Positions 1 through 7,634 of a DNA stretch of 64,000 nt are shown here, in pieces; position 1 is the first letter of the stretch, and every line of letters starts with the position of its first letter. Below the pieces are notes generated by a model. The model worked only from the letters and a program-made list of their open reading frames with translations. It ran no database searches and was not told where the DNA came from. The DNA comes from Halorubrum salsamenti. Its GTDB lineage: Archaea > Halobacteriota > Halobacteria > Halobacteriales > Haloferacaceae. Location: NCBI RefSeq assembly GCF_007671685.1, contig NZ_VCNL01000005.1:62001-126000 (forward strand). The letters are read 5' to 3'. A program made the translations under genes and the position numbers.

Positions 1-2593
1 CGCTGGACTCGCTCCGGTTTCCATGCGGCGGATCTTCTCGCAGTCGGAGCGTCCGCTTCTCTCGGATGTCACGAGAGGAACTCCCCACCTGCACCACGTA
101 TTCGCCACCCGTCACGGCCCAGTCACTCTCATCGGGACTCCAGTATCTGAAGCTCTCCTCTTTGAGGTCGATCTTAGCGGTCTTGGTCTCGCCTGCGGAA
201 ATCTCGAGCTTTTCGACACCTTTCAGCTCCTTTGGCGGCCGTTCGATTGCCGGATCGACGTCGCTGAGGTACACCTGCACGGCTTCTGCTCCATCTGTTT
301 CGCCCGTATTCGTCACCTCAACACTCACCGTCACACCCTCTTCGGGTGTCGTCGAGGCCTTCGAGAGCTTGACGCGACCGTATTCGAAGGTGGTGTAGGA
401 TTCCCCGTGTCCAAACGGGAACATCGGCTCGATATCCGCTTCGTCGAAGTGGCGGTAGCCGACGAAGACGTCTTCGTCGTAGTACACGTTGCCCTCCACA
501 CCCGGATAGCCACGTGCACTGTCAGGGAGCGTGTCAACCTCCTGTGGAAGATAGTCTTCGACAGATTCGGCGAATGTCACGGGAGCTTTCCCCGACGGAT
601 TCGCGTTTCCGACGAGGAGATCACCGAGCGCACGGCCTCCCTCTTGTCCGGGGAACCACAGCTGCATGATCGCCGGAACGTCATTGACCCACGGCATTGC
701 CACGGCGGAGGTCGCATTCACTAAGACCGCCGTATCATCGTTCGACTCGATGACGCTCTCGATGAGCGCATCCTGGTTGTCCGGAAGCGCGTACTGTTTT
801 CGGTCGTCACCGTAGTCGGTGTACGTCCGGGTCAAGACGACGGCGATGTCGGCGTTCGCAGCCGCCTCGGCCGCCTCCCGGATGCCAGTGGGCGGATTCC
901 ACTCCAAACGGACGGGACCCCCACCGCTCACTTCGACAGCGATCTCGTAGGATTCCCCGGCTGTCAGCGACACTGAGGACACCTCGGTATCAGGGCCTCC
1001 GAACCCTCCCCCCTCCGTGTAGACGACTCGCTCTCCGTCCACGGAGACGGTTCCAGAGCCGCCGCTCGTGAGCGAGATACCGTGGGCCCCCGTGGTACTC
1101 GGCGTGATCTCACCCGTCCACGTAATTGAGATCGCATCCCCCTCATAGTCGATTTCGGAGACGGTACCGGTCTCAATCGGCTCTCCGCTGAAGTCCGCTT
1201 CGTCATAGGACTCGTAGCTGAACCCGTCGTCAGCGGTCACTAATTCGGTGCGGTCCGACGATACCGTCGTGATCGCAGTGTCGTCGTCGGTGACGGCTTC
1301 GAGTCCCTCCACCGGCGAGATTCGCCGGCTCTCGTTAATTCCGTCACTCCCGCCGATGTCCTCTTTAAATTCCGTTGGAGCCGGTCCGACAAGCGCGATC
1401 TCGTCTATCTCGCCGGTATCGAGTGGTAACAGGCCATCGTTCTTCAGGAGTACCGTCCCTTCTCTGGCCATCTGTTCTGCGATGGCGAAGTGACCTTCCG
1501 TGTTTCGAGCCGGCTCACTTCCGATCCGGTCTCCCGAGAGTGCTCCGATCTCTTTTTGTGAGCGAAGGGTCCTAGCGACCATCTCATCAACGACGCCCTC
1601 TCTCAGATCATCGTTCTCCACCGCTTCCCGGAGATTCTCACCGAGGTACTCCGGCTCGTCTCCGACTAGCTCGACGTCGAGCCCGTTGACCGCTGAACGC
1701 ACGCCGCTGTGGGTCCCACCGTAATCCGAGATCACGTATCCGTCGAATCCCCATTCGCCTTTCAAGATATCATCGAGCAGATCTTCGTGTTCGGCCGCAT
1801 ACGTGCCGTTAATCCGATTGTACGCGGTCATTATCGCCCCTGCACCTCCCTCGACGACCCCCGCTCTGAACGGCGGAAGGTAGATCTCTCGGAGTGCCCG
1901 CTCGCTCACCACGACGTTGTGTTCCGAGGTCGAATAGTAGTCTTCGACATCCCCGGTGGTTCGGGTTTGATTGTACGCACAGTAGTGTTTCAGAGTCGCG
2001 ATCACCCCTTCCGATTGAAGTCCGTCGGTGATACTCTTCGTCAACGCCGATGCAAGGTACGGATCCTCTCCGAAGGACTCGCCGCTTCGGCTGTGTAACG
2101 GTATTCGCGTGATATCGATCGATTGGCCGAAGAGTCCGGATGCTCCCCCGTCTTTCGCTTCTCGAGCGATTGCCCGTCCCTGTTCGTTGATCAGTTCCGG
2201 ATTGAAGGTCGCGGCGGCGGCTATCGTGTGCGGGAACTCCGTGGTTTCTGCCCCGTCGATGAAGTCCGCCAACGAGGCACCCGCCGGCCCGTTGACATTC
2301 CTGATACCAGGCACTCCTAACCGGTCAATCCCCTGGATGTACCTGTCAGCAGCGTAGGTACGGCTGACTTTCTCTTCGAGGGTCATCCGTTCGACCAGCT
2401 CGTCGACGTCCGGGTCAGGTGTCGTATCGGAATCCCCGCTCACAGCGCCGCTACCTAGCGCTGCGGCCGCCGACGCGGTTCCGATCAGTTTCATGAGACC
2501 ACGCCGTGAGGTCGCCGTCTGACCCGTGTCGCTGGTGCCGGAGTGATTCGAGACTGATGCCTCTTCGATATCGCTCGGCTGTCTTTCTCGCAT
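1..2593 (-). CDS. Tat-secreted GH3 beta-glucosidase-type glycosidase, C-terminus cut by window edge
   Basis: Retaining glycoside hydrolase family 3 enzyme, expected to cleave beta-linked oligosaccharides outside the cell. From ATG at 2593 the frame is open to the left edge (864 codons visible). Residues about 30-55 carry a twin-arginine signal (RRGLMKLIG, then an Ala-rich segment). Next comes a typical GH3 N-terminal barrel opening with a 'MTLEEKV' helix. The nucleophile motif VISDYGG places the catalytic Asp at about residue 290. The later part in the first 1 kb of the window reads as the second GH3 domain and a fibronectin-III-like tail. It is divergent from the glucuronate isomerase gene, which suggests a role in freeing sugars for that pathway. 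The GH3 call is secure from motifs; substrate is not readable. Confidence 0.88.
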   Translation of the reverse strand, partial: MRERQPSDIEEASVSNHSGTSDTGQTATSRRGLMKLIGTASAAAALGSGAVSGDSDTTPDPDVDELVERMTLEEKVSRTYAADRYIQGIDRLGVPGIRNVNGPAGASLADFIDGAETTEFPHTIAAAATFNPELINEQGRAIAREAKDGGASGLFGQSIDITRIPLHSRSGESFGEDPYLASALTKSITDGLQSEGVIATLKHYCAYNQTRTTGDVEDYYSTSEHNVVVSERALREIYLPPFRAGVVEGGAGAIMTAYNRINGTYAAEHEDLLDDILKGEWGFDGYVISDYGGTHSGVRSAVNGLDVELVGDEPEYLGENLREAVENDDLREGVVDEMVARTLRSQKEIGALSGDRIGSEPARNTEGHFAIAEQMAREGTVLLKNDGLLPLDTGEIDEIALVGPAPTEFKEDIGGSDGINESRRISPVEGLEAVTDDDTAITTVSSDRTELVTADDGFSYESYDEADFSGEPIETGTVSEIDYEGDAISITWTGEITPSTTGAHGISLTSGGSGTVSVDGERVVYTEGGGFGGPDTEVSSVSLTAGESYEIAVEVSGGGPVRLEWNPPTGIREAAEAAANADIAVVLTRTYTDYGDDRKQYALPDNQDALIESVIESNDDTAVLVNATSAVAMPWVNDVPAIMQLWFPGQEGGRALGDLLVGNANPSGKAPVTFAESVEDYLPQEVDTLPDSARGYPGVEGNVYYDEDVFVGYRHFDEADIEPMFPFGHGESYTTFEYGRVKLSKASTTPEEGVTVSVEVTNTGETDGAEAVQVYLSDVDPAIERPPKELKGVEKLEISAGETKTAKIDLKEESFRYWSPDESDWAVTGGEYVVQVGSSSRDIREKRTLRLREDPPHGNRSESS

Positions 2594-2699
2594 CGCATTT
2601 ACAGATGCAAAGTAATACGTAATAATTTTTTGGGCAAACCAACTGACGGCACTTCTCCTCGCTTATCACTGCTTGTCGTGGAGCTAGAACCGCAATGGG

Positions 2700-2708
2700 T
2701 TTATTATG
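2700..2708 (+). promoter_or_regulatory. TATA box of uxaC
   Basis: TTTATTATG centred near 2703, 27 bases before the ATG at 2730. This spacing fits a leaderless archaeal transcript and argues for the 2730 start instead of the in-frame ATG at 2706, which lies inside the box. Confidence 0.55.
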
Positions 2709-2729
2709 GCTACAGACAGATCGACCAAT

Positions 2730-4094
2730 ATGGGATTCCTCGACGAGGATTACTTGCTCGAATCGACATCGGCCCGTCAACTGTACGACGAGATCCGTGA
2801 TCTGCCCATCCTCGATCCGCACAGCCACGTCGACGTGGCGGCGCTGGCGCGAGACGAGGGCTGGAACGACATCTGGGAGGCCGAGGGTGCGACCGATCAC
2901 TACGTCTGGGAACTGATGCGGAAACGGGGCGTGTCGGAGCGGAAGATCACGGGCGACGCGACCAACCGCGAGAAGTGGGACGCGCTCGCGTCGGTGTTCC
3001 CGGAGTTCGCCGGCAACCCCACCTACGAGTGGGTCCACCTCGATCTGAAGCGCCGCTTCGGGATCGAGAAGCCGATCTCGGCGGACACCGCCGACGAGAT
3101 CTGGGCGGAGACGAAGGCGGCGCTCGACGACCAGACGATGCGCCAACGGGAACTCCTCCGAGAGATGAACGTCGAGGTCGTCTCCAGCACGGACGACCCG
3201 ACCTCCGATCTGGAGCACCACCGGACGCTCGCCGAGGAGCTCGACGATGTCACCGTGCGTCCGACGTGGCGGCCGGACGCCGCGATGGGGATCGACGCGG
3301 CGGGCTGGCGCGAGTACGTCGCGACGCTCGGAGACGCCACCGACACGGACGTGACCGACCTCGACGGGTTCCTCGCCGCGCTCCGGACGAGCCACGAGTA
3401 CTTCGAGGCCAACGGCTGCGGCGCGAGCGATCACGGACTGAGCGAGGTCCGTTCGAAGCCGGTCGACCGGCGACGCGCCGCCGACGTGTACGAGCGCGCC
3501 TATGCCGGCGAGGCGCTGACCGACGACGACGTCGCCGATTTCGAGGCGTTCGTCCTCGAGCGGATCGGCGAGATGAACCGCGAGACCGACTGGGTGACGC
3601 AGCTCCACATCGGTCCGGTCCGCGACTACCGCGACTCGCTGTACGACGAGCTCGGAGCCGATGCCGGCGGTGACATCTCCACGGGCGACCTCGACCTCGC
3701 GGGCGGTCTGCGACACTTCCTCAACCGTTTCGACCAAGAGCTGGAGGTCGTCCTCTACGTCGTCGACCCGACTCATTACCCGACCGTCGCGACCGTCGCC
3801 CGAGCGTTCCCAAACGTCAGCGTCGGCGCGGCGTGGTGGTTCAACGACAGCCCGCACGGGATGCGCTCGCAGTTGGAGTACGTGGGAACCGTCGACCTCC
3901 TCGCGAACTACGGCGGCATGGTGAGCGACTCGCGGAAGCTCCTGTCGTTCGGTTCCCGCTTCGAGATGTTCCGCCGATCGCTGGCGAACGCGGTCGGAGA
4001 GATGGTCGAGCGCGGTCAGATGCCGATGACGGTCGCCGAGGACCGCGTGCGACAGGTGGCGTACGAGCGTCCGGCGGAACTGTGGGACTTCTGA
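2730..4094 (+). CDS. uxaC: Glucuronate isomerase
   Basis: Converts D-glucuronate to D-fructuronate (and galacturonate to tagaturonate), the first step of the isomerase route of hexuronate catabolism in the cytoplasm. The 454-residue product has the UxaC/amidohydrolase-like TIM barrel, with the metal-binding motif DPHSHVD (His31, His33) near the N-terminus. Later conserved stretches include the WWFNDSPHGM segment and a C-terminal MVSDSRKLLSFGSRFEMFRR segment typical of UxaC. Length is normal for the family. The start at 2730 is chosen from the TATA box spacing; an in-frame ATG at 2706 would add 8 residues. Neighbouring SDR and UxuA genes complete the pathway to 2-keto-3-deoxygluconate. Function is confident by family. 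Confidence 0.93.
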   Translation: MGFLDEDYLLESTSARQLYDEIRDLPILDPHSHVDVAALARDEGWNDIWEAEGATDHYVWELMRKRGVSERKITGDATNREKWDALASVFPEFAGNPTYEWVHLDLKRRFGIEKPISADTADEIWAETKAALDDQTMRQRELLREMNVEVVSSTDDPTSDLEHHRTLAEELDDVTVRPTWRPDAAMGIDAAGWREYVATLGDATDTDVTDLDGFLAALRTSHEYFEANGCGASDHGLSEVRSKPVDRRRAADVYERAYAGEALTDDDVADFEAFVLERIGEMNRETDWVTQLHIGPVRDYRDSLYDELGADAGGDISTGDLDLAGGLRHFLNRFDQELEVVLYVVDPTHYPTVATVARAFPNVSVGAAWWFNDSPHGMRSQLEYVGTVDLLANYGGMVSDSRKLLSFGSRFEMFRRSLANAVGEMVERGQMPMTVAEDRVRQVAYERPAELWDF

Positions 4095-4139
4095 GTCGCT
4101 GACGCCCCGTTTTCATCTGCGAGAGAAACAGAACGCGCG

Positions 4140-4964
4140 TTAGACGCCGCTGAACGCGGAGAACCCGCCGTCGATGGGGATCGACGCGCCGTGAACGAAC
4201 TCCGCACCCGGAGAGACGAGCCACAGGACGGTCGTCGAGAGGTCCTCCGGCCGTCCGAACCGGTCTTGCGGCGTGTGGTCGATGATCGTCTGTCCGCGGT
4301 CCGTGTACTCGCCCGTCTCCTCGTCGATGAGCAGGTAGCGGTTCTGTTCGGTGAGAAAGAACCCGGGCGCGATGGCGTTCACGCGGATGTCCGTCGAGTA
4401 GTTGTGCGCCATGTGAACCGCGAGCCACTCGGTGAAGTTCGACACCGCGGCCTTCGCGCCGGAGTACGCCGGGATCTTCGTCAACGGCGTGTAGGCGTTC
4501 ATCGAGGAGACGTTCAGGATACAGCCCGTCCCCTCCTCGACCATGTACTCGCCGAAGACCTGCGAGGCGAGCACGGTGCCGGTGAAGTTGACGTTCAGCA
4601 CCTGCTGGAACCCCTCCGCCGGGAGGTCGAAGAAGGACGTGTCCGGCCCCGTGGTCGCGTCGGGGCTGTTGCCGCCGGCGGCGTTGATCAGTATATCGAT
4701 CCGGCCGTACTCGTCGATCACCGTCTCTGCGGCCGCCTCGAGTTCGGCTCGGTCGAGGACCGACGCCGACACCGTGAGGTGTTCTATCCCCGCCGCCGAG
4801 AGTTCCTCGCCGGTCTCGCGCAGCTTCTCCTCGCCGCGTGCGAGGATTACGACGGTCGCGCCGTTCTCGCCGAGCGCGCGCGCCATCTCGGAGCCGAGCA
4901 CGCCTGAGCCGCCGGTAATGACGCACACCTTGTCGTCGACGTCGAAGTCGTTGGGAACGCTCAT
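4140..4964 (-). CDS. uxuB: SDR-family D-mannonate oxidoreductase (fructuronate reductase)
   Basis: Short-chain dehydrogenase of 274 residues that probably reduces D-fructuronate to D-mannonate with NAD(P)H. Visible motifs are the nucleotide-binding ITGGSGVLGSEMA, NAAGG, the catalytic Ser in NVSSMNAY and the Tyr/Lys pair in PAYSGAKAA, plus RVNAIAPGFFLTEQN. Overall form matches the SDR-type mannonate oxidoreductases (YjmF/UxuB-like in Bacillus), not the larger E. coli UxuB. It lies 104 bases downstream of uxuA on the same strand and converges with uxaC, which supports the assignment. A GATACAT element 35-45 bases upstream could give it its own promoter. Substrate is inferred from context. Confidence 0.82.
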   Translation of the reverse strand: MSVPNDFDVDDKVCVITGGSGVLGSEMARALGENGATVVILARGEEKLRETGEELSAAGIEHLTVSASVLDRAELEAAAETVIDEYGRIDILINAAGGNSPDATTGPDTSFFDLPAEGFQQVLNVNFTGTVLASQVFGEYMVEEGTGCILNVSSMNAYTPLTKIPAYSGAKAAVSNFTEWLAVHMAHNYSTDIRVNAIAPGFFLTEQNRYLLIDEETGEYTDRGQTIIDHTPQDRFGRPEDLSTTVLWLVSPGAEFVHGASIPIDGGFSAFSGV

Positions 4965-5068
4965 TGTCTGACTCGTCTCTACCTCGTGCGCACGGCGCTA
5001 TGTATCTTTTCGTCCGTTTCGCCCGTTGGACCGGACCGAAGCGGAGAACGGTCAGAGACCACTCGCGA

Positions 5069-6085
5069 TCAGTCGGCGGTCGTTTCGGGATTGACCGTCG
5101 CCTCGCGGCCCTCGTTCCCCCCGCGGTTCGCCGTCGTCTGCTCCAAGAGCCCGCGCATGTAGCCGATGGCGAAGAGCCGTCCCTTCGTGTGGTACCCGGG
5201 GTTGGAGTTGTCCTCGCCCGCCATCGTTGGGACGTGGTCCGGGCGCATCGGCCCGTCGAATCCCACATCCTCGAACGCCTGCATCGCCGCGAGCATGTCG
5301 GTCGGTCCGTCGTCGTGCCACGTCTCGACGAAGTCGTCGGCCTCCCCCTCCACGTCGCGGAAGTGCGCGAAGTTGATCCGGTCGCCGAAGTGCCGGATCG
5401 TCTCGGGAACGTCGGCGCCCATCGCGGCGAAGTTCCCCTGACAGAACGTCACGCCGTTGTGCTCGCTGTCGACGATGTCGAGGATCCGGTCGTAGGACTC
5501 GACGCTGTTGGCGAGCCGCGGGATCCCGCGGACCGAGTCGATCGGCGGGTCCGCCGGATGGAGTCCGAGCTTCACGCCGGCCTCCTCGGCGACGGGGACC
5601 ACCTCGGTCAGGAAGTGTTCGAGCGCGTCCCAAAGCTGGTCGCGCGTCACGTCGGCGTAATCGATCTCCGGCCCTCCGGACATCCGTTCGTCCGTGTATC
5701 CGGTCGTGTACGCCCCGCCCCGAGTCTCAACGTGGACCTCGGTCCGGGCCCACCTGACGCCGGCCATCCAGTCGTAACACACCACGGGGATACCGACCGC
5801 GCCGCAGTCACGGAGGAACTGCTTGAACTCCTCGATGTCCTCGTCGCGTCCGTCCAACCCCAGGCGGACTCGGTCCGTGAGCGGCACGGACCCCTCGATG
5901 ACCGAGAGGTCGATGTCGACCTCTTCGAACCAGTTGGCCATCCCCTTGAGTTCGTCGTACGTCCAGTTCGTCTTGTCGTCCCCGATCTCGAGCGGGTGGA
6001 CGACCGCGCTCGTGACGCCCATCTGCCGGGCGAGCTGCCACCGGTCGTCCGGCTCCGGCGGCAGGATCAGCGATAATCGTACCAT
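5069..6085 (-). CDS. uxuA: Mannonate dehydratase
   Basis: Dehydrates D-mannonate to 2-keto-3-deoxygluconate, the last step of the isomerase route. The 338-residue protein has the xylose-isomerase-like TIM barrel of UxuA. The family's metal and active-site segments are present: LGLHPADPP, FCQGNFAAMG, FAHFRDVEG and RPDHVPTM, followed by GYHTKGRLFAIGY. It starts at the ATG at 6085, about 29 bases after a TTTTATCA TATA box, so the transcript is probably leaderless. It is first in a likely operon with the SDR gene. A second UxuA-like gene at 11550-12650 is a clear paralogue. Assignment is confident. Confidence 0.92.
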   Translation of the reverse strand: MVRLSLILPPEPDDRWQLARQMGVTSAVVHPLEIGDDKTNWTYDELKGMANWFEEVDIDLSVIEGSVPLTDRVRLGLDGRDEDIEEFKQFLRDCGAVGIPVVCYDWMAGVRWARTEVHVETRGGAYTTGYTDERMSGGPEIDYADVTRDQLWDALEHFLTEVVPVAEEAGVKLGLHPADPPIDSVRGIPRLANSVESYDRILDIVDSEHNGVTFCQGNFAAMGADVPETIRHFGDRINFAHFRDVEGEADDFVETWHDDGPTDMLAAMQAFEDVGFDGPMRPDHVPTMAGEDNSNPGYHTKGRLFAIGYMRGLLEQTTANRGGNEGREATVNPETTAD

Positions 6086-6110
6086 GTGTCAGTAATAACT
6101 CGGCTCCGGT

Positions 6111-6118
6111 TGATAAAA
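6111..6118 (-). promoter_or_regulatory. TATA box of uxuA
   Basis: On the minus strand this reads TTTTATCA, about 29 bases before the uxuA ATG at 6085, as expected for a leaderless haloarchaeal transcript. Confidence 0.5.
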
Positions 6119-6238
6119 TTTGTTCTATAGGGCTTTTTCGGTCCGAACCGATCGATCAGTGACCGGATCCGGCCACCGTCTGCGAGTCAGGGGACGCCGA
6201 ACGCCGTCGACAACGCCGAACGCAGTCGTCGACCGACG

Positions 6239-6356
6239 CCGCCCTCGCGCAACGCCGCCCTCGCGCAACATCATCCATCACGCGACGCTACCCTCGCGCA
6301 ACGACGCCCTCGCGCAACATCATCCATCACGCGACGCTACCCTCGCGCAACGACGC
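6239..6356. repeat. 49-bp tandem repeat, about 2.3 copies, built on CCTCGCGCAAC
   Basis: Two consecutive 49-base units (6256-6304 and 6305-6353) appear identical by eye, preceded by a partial copy from 6239. Inside the array the 10-mer CTCGCGCAAC recurs five times. It sits in the 560-base gene-free stretch between uxuA and the IclR gene. The rest of that stretch (6120-6649) has no open frame with haloarchaeal codon use; it holds only this repeat and the palindromes listed separately. Function unknown. Confidence 0.85.
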
Positions 6357-6446
6357 TATCGATGCAGAACTCCTGCTCGATCACGTTCCTGTTCGCGTCG
6401 GATCCCTGGAGTCGCCGATGTGCGCTGATTTTCGTTCGATAGCATT

Positions 6447-6549
6447 GAACAGATGTTCTCCCGACTATTCGGTCAAAGACCGAGATGACGCCGTGTATCG
6501 CCCGTATCCGTCCGTGGCCACCCGATATCGCCGTTCATACCTATTGAAC
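6447..6549. promoter_or_regulatory. Candidate regulator sites: GAACA-N2-TGTTC palindrome and a TATTGAAC half-site
   Basis: GAACAGATGTTC at 6447-6458 is a 5-2-5 inverted repeat preceded by CATT. TATTGAAC at 6542-6549 matches one arm of the perfect palindrome at 7489-7507. Both lie in the gene-free stretch between uxuA and the IclR gene, so they are plausible secondary sites for the same regulator. The evidence is sequence resemblance only. Confidence 0.3.
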
Positions 6550-6649
6550 ACGATCGTTACTGATGATCGGAGCGTATTACAGAGTTACTGGTGTAATGTT
6601 TTGTCCCGGTGGAGGGGTCAGTCCCGATGGGAACCCCGAGCGGATCCGA

Positions 6650-7432
6650 TCAGTAGTGTTTGTACTGGAGCTCGATGACGTTCGCCGCGTTGCGGAGGGC
6701 TGGGAGGAGCTCCGATTCGATCCGCTCCTCGTCGAACCGGTGTTTCGGGCCGGTGATGGAGATGGCGGAGTTGCCGGCGCGGTTCGCGTCGTCGCTTATC
6801 GGGACCGCGATCGATTTGACTCCCTTGACCCGCTCCTCGTCTTCGACTGAGTAGCCGCGTGACCGAATCTCGTCCACCTCTGTGAGGAGTTCGTCCACGT
6901 CCGTGATCGTGTTCTCCGTCGCGCGAGGGAGCCCGAAACGTTCGATGATGTCCCGGACCTCGTCGTCGGTCCGCTGCGAGAGGAGCGCCTTCCCGACGGC
7001 GGTCCAGTGCATCTCCGTGAACTCGCCCGTCGGTGCGTTGTCCGAGACGCCCTCGAACGGCTCGGTGCGGTACACGAGTACCCGCTGCCCGTTCTCCTCG
7101 TAACCGATCGTCCCGACTTCACCGGTGGAGCCGGCCAGATCGTCCACCTCCGACCGCGCCACTTGAAAGATACTGCGGTTGTGCCGGACCTCTCCGCCGA
7201 GTTCCAAGAATCGGAGGCCGAGCTGGTACTTCTCGCCCTCTTTGACGACGTACCCGAGGTTCCGGAGGGTCTGGAGGTGGATGTGCGCCGTGCTCTTTGG
7301 GATGTCCAAGTGGTCCGCGAGTTCAGTGACGCCGCACCGTTCGAGTTCTTGGATCGATTCGATGATGTTGAACGCGTTCTCGACAGAATCGATCTGTCGT
7401 CCCGCCGGGGCAGTGTCGTCGTCGTCGATCAT
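6650..7432 (-). CDS. IclR-family transcriptional regulator of the uronate island
   Basis: A 260-residue regulator with an N-terminal winged helix-turn-helix (about residues 14-75, including SVENAFNIIESIQ and IPKSTAHIHLQTL) and a C-terminal IclR effector-binding domain (about 85-255; DEERVKGVKSIAVPI, then AISITGPKHRF). Haloarchaeal IclR proteins commonly control sugar-acid genes, activating or repressing according to a bound metabolite. It is divergent from the GH2 glucuronidase gene, and the intergenic space holds a perfect palindrome (7489-7507), the obvious operator candidate. A broken paralogue with almost the same C-terminus lies at 17940-18238. The ligand is probably a uronate or 2-keto-3-deoxy sugar acid, by inference. 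Confidence 0.9.
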   Translation of the reverse strand: MIDDDDTAPAGRQIDSVENAFNIIESIQELERCGVTELADHLDIPKSTAHIHLQTLRNLGYVVKEGEKYQLGLRFLELGGEVRHNRSIFQVARSEVDDLAGSTGEVGTIGYEENGQRVLVYRTEPFEGVSDNAPTGEFTEMHWTAVGKALLSQRTDDEVRDIIERFGLPRATENTITDVDELLTEVDEIRSRGYSVEDEERVKGVKSIAVPISDDANRAGNSAISITGPKHRFDEERIESELLPALRNAANVIELQYKHY

Positions 7433-7488
7433 ACTCTATCGTTCGATCGGCGGGGACTTAGCGTTGTTTCATTTTTACGGCTCATCTG

Positions 7489-7507
7489 AGTTCAATACTA
7501 TTGAACT
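7489..7507. promoter_or_regulatory. Probable IclR operator, perfect inverted repeat
   Basis: AGTTCAATA-C-TATTGAACT is a perfect palindrome with 9-base arms and one central base. It lies 57 bases upstream of the IclR ATG and about 95 bases upstream of the TATA box of the divergent glucuronidase gene. Half-sites (TATTGAAC) recur at 6542-6549 and at 17839-17846, upstream of other genes of the island. Confidence 0.65.
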
Positions 7508-7601
7508 GCATCGGAGTAGTCGAGTCACCCTCACTTTCGCCCGCTTCCCACGAGGGAGGTCGCTGGAGCCCTCCGTCGGACACGCGGAAGTGACCGTTCC
7601 A

Positions 7602-7611
7602 GTATTTTTAA
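7602..7611 (+). promoter_or_regulatory. TATA box of the GH2 gene
   Basis: TATTTTTAAT centred near 7607, 28 bases before the ATG at 7635. This fixes a leaderless start and rules out the much longer open frame that extends upstream through the IclR gene. Confidence 0.6.
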
Positions 7612-7634
7612 TACACTCGTTGCCTCATTTACGG

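Noticed and set aside
2451-3857. A 468-codon open frame antisense to uxaC and the GH3 start
   Set aside because: It is the GC-rich antisense of real genes; composition is Arg/Val/Asp shadow-like and it shows no family motif.
6239-6356. CRISPR array
   Set aside because: The units are directly adjacent with no variable spacers and no cas gene is present.
7179-7634. Upstream extension of the GH2 open frame
   Set aside because: It overlaps the IclR gene and the operator; the TATA box at 7602 fixes the start at 7635.
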